Source: Mucilaginibacter sabulilitoris
GTDB lineage: Bacteria; Bacteroidota; Bacteroidia; Sphingobacteriales; Sphingobacteriaceae
Reading direction: 5' to 3'
DNA length: 64,000 nt
Assembly: GCF_034262375.1 (NCBI RefSeq)
Contig: NZ_CP139558.1
Coordinates: 4,216,001-4,280,000 of the forward strand
Shown: piece after piece, positions 32,223 through 40,154 of the stretch
How the letters are laid out: every line of letters begins with the position of its first letter
How positions within the stretch are numbered: position 1 is the first letter of the stretch
The notes under the pieces: model-generated
Databases searched by the model: none
What the model was told of the DNA's origin: nothing
The model's input: the letters and a program-made list of their open reading frames with translations, nothing else
Position numbers and translations under genes: made by a program

Positions 32223-33152
32223 TCAAGCAGCCGTTAGTTCTTTGTATTTTAATCTGCATTCCATTTTTGATATGACGCAATCTAATTGCTGTTGTGCTCC
32301 TAAGTTTCTATAATTATATCTAAACGCAAATTCATCTACGTATTTCTGTAAATGCTTAGGCGTGGTTTTATGATATACACCCTTGATTCCTTTTTTGAAT
32401 TGACTCCAAAAACCCTCAATTGTGTTAGTATGACAATCGCCATCTACGTACCAACCTTTAGCATGATCTACAGAACGCACGTTATAGTGCATTTCTATTG
32501 ATTTATAGCCCTGATAACCGTCTCCCATGATATTACACCCTCTTTTCACATATTTGTCAAGAGAGCGCCTTATATGAATCATAGTAACATCAGGTACTAC
32601 AATGGCTTTTACTTTACCGCCACGTTGTAGCATGCCTAATACAGGTGTCTTATCTTTCCACGATCGGCCAGGAGTATACTTGATACGCTTTCGCTTATGT
32701 TTAAATATTGCTTTACCACCAACAAAGGTTTCATCTATCTCTACTGTACCGTCCAATTGTTCCTCTTCCTGATTACCTAATGCTAATCTTAAACGACCTA
32801 ACATGAACCATGCTGTTTTCTGCGTGACACCTACGTCTTTGGCTAATTGAATACTGCTAATGCCTTTCTTATGTAGGAATAGGTAAATAGCCACAAACCA
32901 TTTAATAGTGGAAAGTTTACTGGCTTCCATGAATGTACCTGTTTTGGCCGTGTAGACACGTTTACAGGCAATACACTTATAACGTATGCCATCCTTAAAA
33001 ATATAGGCTGTATCGTTCTCACAATCCTTATGAGGGCAAAGCATGATACCATCAGACCATCTACGAGAGGCGAGGTATTGGTGACATGCTTTTTCATTAG
33101 GGAATCGTGTAACGACATCTATTATCGTTTTAAATTCGGTAGACTGTAACAT
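32223..33152 (-). CDS. IS1595-family (ISXO2-like) transposase
   Basis: A 309-residue transposase. An N-terminal zinc ribbon (CPHKDC at about residue 39 and CIACKR at about 57) precedes the ISXO2-like DDE domain: EIDETFVGGK (about 138), NIMGDGYQGYKS (about 208) and HTNTIEGFWSQFKKG (about 246). Intact and full length. I could not find a convincing terminal inverted repeat around it, so the boundaries of the element are unknown; it could also be an immobile relative. It sits in the AT-rich accessory stretch. Confidence 0.88.
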   Translation of the reverse strand: MLQSTEFKTIIDVVTRFPNEKACHQYLASRRWSDGIMLCPHKDCENDTAYIFKDGIRYKCIACKRVYTAKTGTFMEASKLSTIKWFVAIYLFLHKKGISSIQLAKDVGVTQKTAWFMLGRLRLALGNQEEEQLDGTVEIDETFVGGKAIFKHKRKRIKYTPGRSWKDKTPVLGMLQRGGKVKAIVVPDVTMIHIRRSLDKYVKRGCNIMGDGYQGYKSIEMHYNVRSVDHAKGWYVDGDCHTNTIEGFWSQFKKGIKGVYHKTTPKHLQKYVDEFAFRYNYRNLGAQQQLDCVISKMECRLKYKELTAA

Positions 33153-33234
33153 GGTTAAGATTTTTAAATAAGATTTTTAGTTATATAATAGTTAATAGTA
33201 GATTTATAGGCTACTTCACCTAAAACCTATTATT

Positions 33235-33636
33235 ATGGCAAATCACATCCAAGTTAAAATTCATCCAGATGTACAAACAGTAAATTCTGTTCCTGATGTG
33301 TTGCCTAATGCAACATGGATTATTGGACATAAGACAAATTTGTTTATTGACGGTAAGTATGTATTCAAATTTAAAGTCAGTATGTTGATTAGGAAAGATG
33401 GAGAACAAGACCCTACATATAGTTATTCAAGATATATGAGGTTTGGTTTTCTGCCAACAGACAACAAAGATGAACTTTATCAAACTGGGTTATGGTGCTA
33501 TCAAACTGCTGTTATTGAATTTAACAAATCACTTGATATATTCTTTGGTAGGGATAGATTTATGGACTGTAGATTTGATGATCCAATAGATGTAAATAGG
33601 ATGATAGACAATGCCCTTAATCTAAGTCTGAATTAA
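33235..33636 (+). CDS. Uncharacterised protein divergent from the transposase
   Basis: A 133-residue soluble protein, MANHIQVKIHPDVQTVNSVPD at the start, with aromatic-rich stretches (YSYSRYMRFGFLP, YQTGLWCYQTAVIEF) and a Asp/Arg-rich part FFGRDRFMDCRFDDP. No family recognised. The ATG has an AT-rich 80-base spacer to the transposase start. Its last 20 bases overlap the end of a possible small gene on the other strand. Confidence 0.5.
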   Translation: MANHIQVKIHPDVQTVNSVPDVLPNATWIIGHKTNLFIDGKYVFKFKVSMLIRKDGEQDPTYSYSRYMRFGFLPTDNKDELYQTGLWCYQTAVIEFNKSLDIFFGRDRFMDCRFDDPIDVNRMIDNALNLSLN

Positions 33637-33751
33637 ATTCATCAAAGTCATCTGATATAATTATCTCGACATCTAATTCCCACAAAATTTCACGCTCTTT
33701 TATGTAAACTTCGTGTATATCCTCATTTTTATTTTTTGTTACTGTTTTCAT
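33617..33751 (-). CDS. Possible 44-residue acidic protein
   Basis: A 44-codon frame on the minus strand with ATG at 33751: MKTVTKNKNEDIHEVYIKE then REILWELDVEIIISDDFDEF. The product is acidic at its C-terminus, which is the usual look of a short antitoxin-like or phage-type protein, but no family is recognised. It overlaps the convergent gene at 33235 by 20 bases. Supported only by frame and composition. Confidence 0.4.
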   Translation of the reverse strand: MKTVTKNKNEDIHEVYIKEREILWELDVEIIISDDFDEFNSDLD

Positions 33752-34133
33752 GATACTAATTTACCAAACATTCAGCAATTTATTTTATGGCTGATAATAA
33801 CGCCATCTGAGTTTAAAATCTTTAAGTATTTTGAGTTAAAGTTGGGATAGAGTTCACAGAACTATATTCTGAAAAGGAGGGCGATTTTAGGTTAGGTTTG
33901 TATATAATTACCCATTTATTTGGTTAAAAACAACACCAAATATAATTTTTTTAATTAATATAAATGCCTTTATAACAGATAATTATACTTATTAATATAC
34001 AGTAACTGTACATTTTGATGTATTTTATATTCGTTTTTTAGATAAAATAGGGGTGATTGGCCAAATAAAATTCTGTTTTAATGATTTAAAAACTATAATT
34101 AGTTGTGTTACAGATGATTGTATATGCTATTTG
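33752..34133. other. AT-rich gap without recognised genes
   Basis: About 380 bases, strongly AT-rich, with several poly-T and TTAATTAATA stretches. I see no frame worth annotating, no RNA gene and no long inverted repeat. It marks the right edge of the accessory region. Confidence 0.5.
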
Positions 34134-34382
34134 TTAGTAATTATAGCGATAATAAGCATCTTTGAAATCTGCACGCATTTCTAAAAATCGGGAACCAACT
34201 TTTTTTAAAAACTCTTCATCAAGCAATTCAAAAACGCTGTTAACACCATCTGTTAAATCCATCTCGGCTATCTTATAAGTCTGCTCAAGTATTCCCTGTT
34301 CAATTTTTACGATGAACTTTTGATTCATACTCAGGATGGATATTTTAAAATCGGGGTGGGGTAGTTCGGCAATAATTCTCAT
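34134..34382 (-). CDS. Small conserved hypothetical protein
   Basis: An 82-residue soluble protein of plain composition: MRIIAELPHPDFKISILSMN, QGILEQTYKIAEMDLTDG, DEEFLKKVGSRFLEM. The rhythm suggests a small alpha/beta protein. The gene lies 7 bases downstream of the CrtA-like gene and is probably its operon partner. I know similar short proteins in Sphingobacteriaceae but have no function for them. Confidence 0.6.
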   Translation of the reverse strand: MRIIAELPHPDFKISILSMNQKFIVKIEQGILEQTYKIAEMDLTDGVNSVFELLDEEFLKKVGSRFLEMRADFKDAYYRYNY

Positions 34383-34389
34383 GTCTTAA

Positions 34390-35088
34390 TTATTTCAATA
34401 AATCATTTAATGGGTCTTTTCCATGCAGTGATCCAAAACTTTCAATAGGTCTAAAGCGGGCAAAAAGCTCCTCGCTGTACCAGTTTTCACTACGGGTTAA
34501 TTTTATTACTTCTGCGTGTTCCCGGCTTGTATAAGCAAAGGCTTTCACGTCGTCTAAACTTTGCCAAACCGAAAAGGTGGCTTGCCGGTAAACCGGCGCT
34601 TCGCCTATACCAAACGAGGTAATATAACCTGGTGCGCTAATCATCAGATTGGCCACTTCATCAACATGTGACCAAAAGTTTTTTAGCCTGTTCATCCTGA
34701 TTGTGGCACGGGTTAATACCACTATAGGGCCGGTGTGGTCTTTTATATTGGAGTTATCAAAAGGTTCTTTCCCGTCCCATTTGCCATGACTTTGCAAGGG
34801 GCGGCATAATATTGTCCACTTTTCGCGACTCAATATCCGCCACCAGGCAGCGACAAAGGACTGTTTGTGAAAATTATCAAAATCTTCCCTTGTGTCCCAG
34901 CAGGCCAGTAATCCCCATTGCTGCCAGTCGGGTTGAAGGTCAAATGTTCCGTTGCGTCCCGATCCCAACAGTTTATAAAACGTGCAGCCTTTTTGAAAAA
35001 GCATAGGTAAACGGTGCAAAGCCATAGCCAGCAAAGCGAGCGGAATAAAGAGTTTACGATATCGTACTATAGTTAAACTAACGATCAT
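34390..35088 (-). CDS. Spheroidene monooxygenase (CrtA)-like protein
   Basis: A 232-residue protein of the CrtA family, heme- or antibiotic-biosynthesis-monooxygenase-like fold. Recognisable are FYKLLGSGRNGTFDLQPDWQQWGLL (about 37-61) and VLTRATIRMNRLKNFWSHV (about 123). CrtA oxygenates the carotenoid spheroidene in phototrophs; homologues in Bacteroidota occur without that pathway, and no carotenoid genes are in this window, so the substrate is unsettled. The first 30 residues are hydrophobic, perhaps a membrane anchor. Divergent from the fRMsr gene. Confidence 0.78.
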   Translation of the reverse strand: MIVSLTIVRYRKLFIPLALLAMALHRLPMLFQKGCTFYKLLGSGRNGTFDLQPDWQQWGLLACWDTREDFDNFHKQSFVAAWWRILSREKWTILCRPLQSHGKWDGKEPFDNSNIKDHTGPIVVLTRATIRMNRLKNFWSHVDEVANLMISAPGYITSFGIGEAPVYRQATFSVWQSLDDVKAFAYTSREHAEVIKLTRSENWYSEELFARFRPIESFGSLHGKDPLNDLLK

Positions 35089-35162
35089 ACACCCTGCTAA
35101 ATAAAAGATTAAATATGATATTTGCCTTATTTACTTTCAATACAGCATCACTACTTTTGTGT

Positions 35163-35642
35163 ATGGCAGAAGATTTAAATATAACCGCATCAACTAATAA
35201 AACGGAGCAATACACTACGCTTATTCCCCAAATTGAGGCCTTGCTTTATGACGAACCCGATCTGGTGGCCAACCTGGCAAATATCAGTGCTGCTTTAAAA
35301 GAGCAGTTTAAATGGTTTTGGGTAGGCTTTTATCTGGTAAAAGATAATGAGCTGGTTTTAGGCCCGTTTCAAGGGCCTGTAGCATGTACGCGCATAGCTT
35401 TAGGTAAAGGTGTTTGCGGATCGGCATGGGAGCAGGCCAAAACACTTATAGTGCCTGATGTTGACGCATTTCCCGGGCATATTGCCTGCAGTTCGCTTTC
35501 GCGATCGGAAATAGTTGTACCCGTATTTCATAATAATGAAGTAGTAGCGGTGCTTGATGTAGACAGTGAGTTATTAGATCAGTTTGATGAAACGGACACC
35601 CGTTATCTGGAGCAGATAGTTAAGCTGGTAAGTTTTAAATGA
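35163..35642 (+). CDS. msrC: Free methionine (R)-sulfoxide reductase, GAF-domain type
   Basis: A 159-residue GAF-domain enzyme that reduces free L-methionine-(R)-sulfoxide with thioredoxin. I use the ATG at 35163 (MAEDLNITAS); the longer frame adds a leader unlike the family. All three conserved cysteines are present: VACTRIA, GVCGSAW and HIACSS, and SEIVVPVFHNNEVVAVLDVDS is the usual C-terminal block. The stop overlaps the next gene by 4 bases (ATGA), opening a three-gene operon. Confidence 0.88.
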   Translation: MAEDLNITASTNKTEQYTTLIPQIEALLYDEPDLVANLANISAALKEQFKWFWVGFYLVKDNELVLGPFQGPVACTRIALGKGVCGSAWEQAKTLIVPDVDAFPGHIACSSLSRSEIVVPVFHNNEVVAVLDVDSELLDQFDETDTRYLEQIVKLVSFK

Positions 35643-36286
35643 GCAGAATATATCTGATAGCCGGACTGGGGGCCGATACCCGAGTATATAACAATATTGA
35701 TTTACATGAGCATGATGTAATACCTGTTGATTGGATAGAACCCAATCAAAATGATACTTTAAGTACTTATTCTCAAAAGCTTATATATCAATATAATATA
35801 TATCATAATTCCATCATTATCGGTAATTCCCTGGGAGGAATGATCGCTGTAGAGATAGCCAATTTGCTCCCGGTAAAAAAGGTGATCCTGATATCGAGCA
35901 TCAAAACAATCAACGAAGCTCCGTGGTACTTTAGTTTATTCAGGAACCTGCCGGTTTATAAACTTATTCCCGGAAAGTTATTTAACTCGCTTGGTTTTAT
36001 GATTAAACCACTATTCGGCCATATGAACGCCGAAGATGCCTGGCTGTTTAATGATATGCTCAACAATACATCGCCTGTATTTATAAAATGGGCTATGAAA
36101 GCCATATTGCATTGGGAAAACGAAACCGTCCCGCCAAACCTTTATCATATAACCGGAAATAAAGACCTGGTATTTTCTTATAAACGAATCCATGACCCCA
36201 CCATTGTTAATGGCGGTACCCACATTATGATATTTGACCGGGCAAAAGAGATCAATAAATTATTAAAGCGTATTCTTAAAAAATGA
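35639..36286 (+). CDS. Alpha/beta-hydrolase
   Basis: A 215-residue soluble hydrolase with the nucleophile elbow GNSLGG (Ser about residue 64), an acid likely in the HITGNKDLVF strand (about 167) and a histidine in NGGTHIMIF near the C-terminus. The lid region is short. Substrate not predictable. The gene overlaps its neighbours by 4 bases on both sides (ATGA), so it is translationally coupled to the methionine-sulfoxide reductase and the DNA glycosylase. Confidence 0.82.
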   Translation: MSRIYLIAGLGADTRVYNNIDLHEHDVIPVDWIEPNQNDTLSTYSQKLIYQYNIYHNSIIIGNSLGGMIAVEIANLLPVKKVILISSIKTINEAPWYFSLFRNLPVYKLIPGKLFNSLGFMIKPLFGHMNAEDAWLFNDMLNNTSPVFIKWAMKAILHWENETVPPNLYHITGNKDLVFSYKRIHDPTIVNGGTHIMIFDRAKEINKLLKRILKK

Positions 36287-36885
36287 AGTTAAGCGAACAG
36301 TTTTATCTTGGTAATGATGTGGTTGCCATCAGTAAGAGCTTGTTAGGCAAGTATTTATTTACTTGTATTGATAGTGTAATTACTGGTGGTTATATTGTTG
36401 AAACAGAAGCATATAACGGAGCTATAGATCGCGCGGCTCATTCTTATGGCAACCGGTTAACTCCGCGCACCAAAACCATGTTTATGCAGGGTGGCATTGC
36501 TTACGTTTATCTGTGTTATGGCATTCATGAAATGTTCAATATTGTGACCTCGGTAGAAGGGCATGCTCAGGCAATCCTTATCCGGGCTGTTCATCCAACC
36601 GAGGGAATTGAAGCCATGCAAGTCAGGCGTAATATGCCGGTTTTGAAATCAAATATTACAACAGGGCCCGGTTCTGTTGCCAAAGCATTGGGTATTTCGC
36701 GCAATATTAACGCTATAAGCCTGCAAAGCGATACGCTTTGGCTGGAGGATCGCGGACTTAGTTTTAACGATGATCAAATAACTACTGGCCCAAGAATAGG
36801 GGTTGATTATGCAGGGGAAGATGCGTCATTACCATATCGCTTTTATGTTAAGGGTGATATTTATGTGAGCAAGCCTAACAAATAA
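36283..36885 (+). CDS. DNA-3-methyladenine glycosylase (AAG/MPG type)
   Basis: A 200-residue base-excision repair enzyme that removes alkylated and deaminated purines such as 3-methyladenine and hypoxanthine. The catalytic Glu is in IVETEAYNG, and the DNA-binding face includes RAAHSYGNRLTPRTKTMF and AYVYLCYGIHEMFN. The C-terminal block TTGPRIGVDYAG is conserved. Coupled to oxidation-related genes upstream, consistent with a repair operon. Confidence 0.9.
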   Translation: MKLSEQFYLGNDVVAISKSLLGKYLFTCIDSVITGGYIVETEAYNGAIDRAAHSYGNRLTPRTKTMFMQGGIAYVYLCYGIHEMFNIVTSVEGHAQAILIRAVHPTEGIEAMQVRRNMPVLKSNITTGPGSVAKALGISRNINAISLQSDTLWLEDRGLSFNDDQITTGPRIGVDYAGEDASLPYRFYVKGDIYVSKPNK

Positions 36886-36964
36886 TATGTTTTTTAGCGT
36901 ACGGATAATTAATTAAAAACTCGCCGCATTCATCACTTCAATCAATTTTTGTAATATTGAGGTA

Positions 36965-38245
36965 ATGAATTATCAGCAAGGTTTAGCATTTGCATTAGAG
37001 CAGGATAGGGTTGACCTATTAAAAGACTTCAGAAACAAGTTTCTGATACCTCGGCACAATGATGTGGATGTTGTTTATTTGTGCGGAAATTCCTTGGGGT
37101 TGCAGCCGGTCTCGGCTGAACAATATATTGCTGACCAACTAAACACCTGGAAAAACCTGGCGGTTGAAGGCTGGTTTCAAGGTGATGATGCTTGGTTAAG
37201 CTATCATAAACAGCTTCTGCCCTCCATTGCAAAAATTGTTGGCGCCCATGAAAATGAAGTTACTGTTATGAATTCACTTACAGTAAATCTTCATTTATTA
37301 ATGGTAAGTTTCTATAAACCAAATAGTAAACGATTTAAAATAATCATGGAGGGAGGGGCTTTTCCTTCAGATCAGTATGCGGTAGAGAGTCAGGTTAGGT
37401 TTCATGGGTTTGATCCAAAGGAGGCTGTTATTGAGGTTTTTCCGAGGGAGGGTGAGCTTACATTGCGCACCGGGGATATAGCTCAGGTTATAAATAAACA
37501 TGCACCGGAATTGGCATTGGTGCTTTTTGCAGGGATAAATTATTATACCGGACAGCTGTTTGATATGGAAGCGATTGCCCATGAAGCTCACAAAGCAGGG
37601 GCTTATGTAGGGTTCGATCTGGCGCATGCCGCGGGCAATGTGCCACTGAAACTACACGACTGGAACGCCGATTTTGCCTGCTGGTGCTCGTATAAGTACA
37701 TGAACTCCGGGCCAGGCGGTATCAGCGGTGTTTTTGTGCACGAAAAGCATTTTGAAAATACCAAACTCGACCGCTTTGCAGGTTGGTGGGGCTACAGAGA
37801 AGATAAAAGGTTTTTAATGGCTCCGGGCTTTGATCCTGCTACGGGTGCAAACGGCTGGCAGGTAAGCACGTGCCCAATATTTCTTTTGGCTTTATTTAAA
37901 GCCTCTATGGCTATCTTTAATGATGCGGGTGGTGTCGATATCCTTCGGGGAAAAAGCGTGGCTTTAACAGGTTATATGGAGTTTTTGATTAAAGAGATAA
38001 ATAAGCAACAAAGCGAGGAGGTTTTCAAAATCATAACGCCGGTTAATCCGCAGGAGCGGGGCTGTCAGCTGTCTGTTGTATGCAAACGGAACGCTAAAGT
38101 AATTTTTAAACATCTTGCCGATAACGGCATAATAGGCGATTGGCGCGAACCCGATGTGATCAGACTAAGCCCCGTACCGCTGTATAATACTTTTCATGAT
38201 GTTTATTTAGCAGTACAGCATTTGGCGGCTGCGATAGCTAACTGA
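36965..38245 (+). CDS. kynU: Kynureninase
   Basis: A 426-residue PLP enzyme that cleaves kynurenine to anthranilate and alanine (or 3-hydroxykynurenine to 3-hydroxyanthranilate for NAD synthesis). YLCGNSLGLQP at about residue 38, GFDLAHAAGNVPL, and the PLP lysine in CWCSYKYMNSGPGG (about 243) are the family signatures, and the length is typical. No other kynurenine-pathway gene is nearby. It stands alone after the repair operon. Confidence 0.95.
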   Translation: MNYQQGLAFALEQDRVDLLKDFRNKFLIPRHNDVDVVYLCGNSLGLQPVSAEQYIADQLNTWKNLAVEGWFQGDDAWLSYHKQLLPSIAKIVGAHENEVTVMNSLTVNLHLLMVSFYKPNSKRFKIIMEGGAFPSDQYAVESQVRFHGFDPKEAVIEVFPREGELTLRTGDIAQVINKHAPELALVLFAGINYYTGQLFDMEAIAHEAHKAGAYVGFDLAHAAGNVPLKLHDWNADFACWCSYKYMNSGPGGISGVFVHEKHFENTKLDRFAGWWGYREDKRFLMAPGFDPATGANGWQVSTCPIFLLALFKASMAIFNDAGGVDILRGKSVALTGYMEFLIKEINKQQSEEVFKIITPVNPQERGCQLSVVCKRNAKVIFKHLADNGIIGDWREPDVIRLSPVPLYNTFHDVYLAVQHLAAAIAN

Positions 38246-38250
38246 AAAAA

Positions 38251-38346
38251 TGTCACTTCGTGCGAGAGCGAGAAATCTTATGCGATTTGCAATTCGCCCG
38301 GCAAGTAGTACAAGATTTCTCCTTACTTCGTTCGTTCGGAAATGAC
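38251..38346. repeat. Dispersed inverted repeat, TGTCA..GAGAAATCTT type
   Basis: The left arm (38251-38279) starts TGTCACTTC and ends GAGAAATCTT; the right arm (38312-38346) starts AAGATTTCTC and ends GAAATGACA, so the arms are imperfect complements around an inner near-palindrome GCGATTTGCAATTCGC. The GAGAAATC and TGTCA words recur in Bacteroidota intergenic repeats, and the element at 10680-10723 is a looser relative. Position just after kynU suggests it may also serve as a transcript end. Confidence 0.65.
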
Positions 38347-38390
38347 AGAATGAGTGCTTTTGAATTGAATTTTTACTTTTGACTTAAAAT

Positions 38391-39245
38391 ATGGTTTATT
38401 ATAATCCCAAAGAGTGGTTTTCATTTATTTTCAAGATTAACAAGGCCGATACTTTGCGTGAGCTTTTTCCATTAATACTGGCAGTGAGCGCTTATGCAGG
38501 TATAGTTACCTATTTTTTAATAGATTTTTGGCAGCTTCCGGATACCAGTCTGCTCAAAAAGGTGAGCTTTATTCATCAAACTATTGGTTTTGTATTTTCA
38601 TTATTACTGGCCTTTCGTATCAATTCGGCTTATGACCGTTGGTGGGAAGGGCGTAAAATATGGGGCGGTCTTACCAATAGCAGTCGCAACCTGGCTATTA
38701 AACTGAAACACTTGGTAAATGAAACCGATGCTGCGTATTTCAATTATATAATACCGCTTTACGCCCGGGCGTTAAGAAATCACCTGCGCGATATTTATGT
38801 GCCTGAGCAATCCCGATTTATTACTATTAATCAGGATAAACACGTACCCAACCAGGTAGCATCTGCCATTATAGAAAATGTGTACAGGCTCAATAAAGAG
38901 GGTATTATAAACCCGGAGCAATTGTTTAGTATAACTGCCGAAATTACTTCTTTTACAGATATTTGTGGTGGCTGTGAACGCATCAAAAAAACACCTATTC
39001 CTTTTTCGTATAGCGTGTTTATCAAAAAATTCATCTTTACGTATATCATGACGCTGCCATTTACCTGGGCGTTTGACCTCAAGTATTTTACTATTCCTAT
39101 AATCGGATTTGTGCTTTTTGTTTTTGCCAGTATAGAATTAATAGCTGAAGAAATTGAAGATCCTTTTGGCAATGATGCCAATGACCTGCCTCTTGATAAT
39201 ATCTGCGAGAATATTGAAAAGCACGTTGGTGAAATATTAGCTTAA
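38391..39245 (+). CDS. Bestrophin-family ion channel
   Basis: A 284-residue integral membrane protein of the bestrophin (DUF/UPF0187) family, pentameric anion or cation channels. RINSAYDRWWEGRKIWGGLTN at about 76-96 is the most conserved stretch, and the C-terminal IELIAEEIEDPFGNDANDLP is the usual Ca2+-clasp-like end. Four membrane segments are seen at about 22-45, 60-76, 212-228 and 233-255. Bacterial homologue KpBest conducts sodium. The HDAC-like gene follows 6 bases later. Confidence 0.9.
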   Translation: MVYYNPKEWFSFIFKINKADTLRELFPLILAVSAYAGIVTYFLIDFWQLPDTSLLKKVSFIHQTIGFVFSLLLAFRINSAYDRWWEGRKIWGGLTNSSRNLAIKLKHLVNETDAAYFNYIIPLYARALRNHLRDIYVPEQSRFITINQDKHVPNQVASAIIENVYRLNKEGIINPEQLFSITAEITSFTDICGGCERIKKTPIPFSYSVFIKKFIFTYIMTLPFTWAFDLKYFTIPIIGFVLFVFASIELIAEEIEDPFGNDANDLPLDNICENIEKHVGEILA

Positions 39246-39251
39246 CCTGTA

Positions 39252-40154
39252 ATGCTTAAAATAGCTTTCGATCCCATATATGCACATCCATTGCCTGAAG
39301 GGCATAGATTTCCGATGCTCAAATATGAGTTGATACCTGCCCAGTTATTACATGAAGGAGTGATTACCGCGGATAGTTTATTTTCGCCTGGCTTATTAGC
39401 GGAGGATATTATTCTCCAAACTCATGAGGAAAGCTATTGGCAGCAGTTGCGGGATCTTACCTTATCATTAAAAGAGCAAAGGCGCATCGGCTTCCCGTTA
39501 TCCGCCCTGCTGGTTGAGCGTGAAATACGAATAGCTCAGGGTACTATCGATGGTTGCCGGTTTGCATTTGATAACGGAATAGCTTTTAACGTTGCTGGCG
39601 GAACTCACCATGCTGGCACAAATTGGGGCGAAGGCTTTTGCCTTTTAAACGACCAGGCTGTTGCGGCTAACTATTTGCTGAATAATAATTTAGCACAGTC
39701 TATCTTAATAATTGATTTAGATGTACATCAGGGTAATGGTACTGCACAGATATTTGAAAATGAGCCGCGGGTATTTACCTTTTCTATGCATGGCGCAAAT
39801 AATTTCCCATCGCGTAAAGAAACTTCTGACCTGGATATTTCGCTGGCAGACGGGGTAGAAGATGAGCAATATTTAAATATACTATATGAAGCCCTGCCAA
39901 AACTCATCCAACAGCAAAAGCCTGATTTTATATTTTATTTAGCAGGTGTTGATGTATTGAGCAGTGACAAACTGGGTAAGCTTGCATTAAGCAAAAAAGC
40001 TTGTAAAGCGCGCGACCGATTTGTATTTGAGCAATGCATTGCAAATAATATACCGGTACAGGTTAGCATGGGAGGCGGCTATTCTCCCTTAATCAAAGAC
40101 ATTGTGGATGCTCATTGCAACACTTTTAAAATGGCTACTGATCTGTATTTCTAA
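39252..40154 (+). CDS. Histone deacetylase-superfamily hydrolase
   Basis: A 300-residue zinc hydrolase of the HDAC/AcuC/APAH family. Zinc and catalytic residues are seen in GGTHHAGTNWGEGFCLLND (His pair, about 117), IIDLDVHQGNGTAQ (D-x-H, about 153) and AGVDVLSSDKLG (Asp about 236), with GGGY near the end. The family removes acyl groups from lysine, polyamines or acetoin-related substrates; the bacterial target is not known. Its end overlaps the convergent MATE gene by 4 bases. Confidence 0.9.
   Translation: MLKIAFDPIYAHPLPEGHRFPMLKYELIPAQLLHEGVITADSLFSPGLLAEDIILQTHEESYWQQLRDLTLSLKEQRRIGFPLSALLVEREIRIAQGTIDGCRFAFDNGIAFNVAGGTHHAGTNWGEGFCLLNDQAVAANYLLNNNLAQSILIIDLDVHQGNGTAQIFENEPRVFTFSMHGANNFPSRKETSDLDISLADGVEDEQYLNILYEALPKLIQQQKPDFIFYLAGVDVLSSDKLGKLALSKKACKARDRFVFEQCIANNIPVQVSMGGGYSPLIKDIVDAHCNTFKMATDLYF

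Noticed and set aside
28433..34133. A prophage or integrative element
   Set aside because: No integrase, portal, capsid, relaxase or conjugation gene, and no attachment-site duplication could be found.
34390..35088. A carotenoid gene cluster around the CrtA-like gene
   Set aside because: No phytoene synthase, desaturase or other carotenoid gene in the window.
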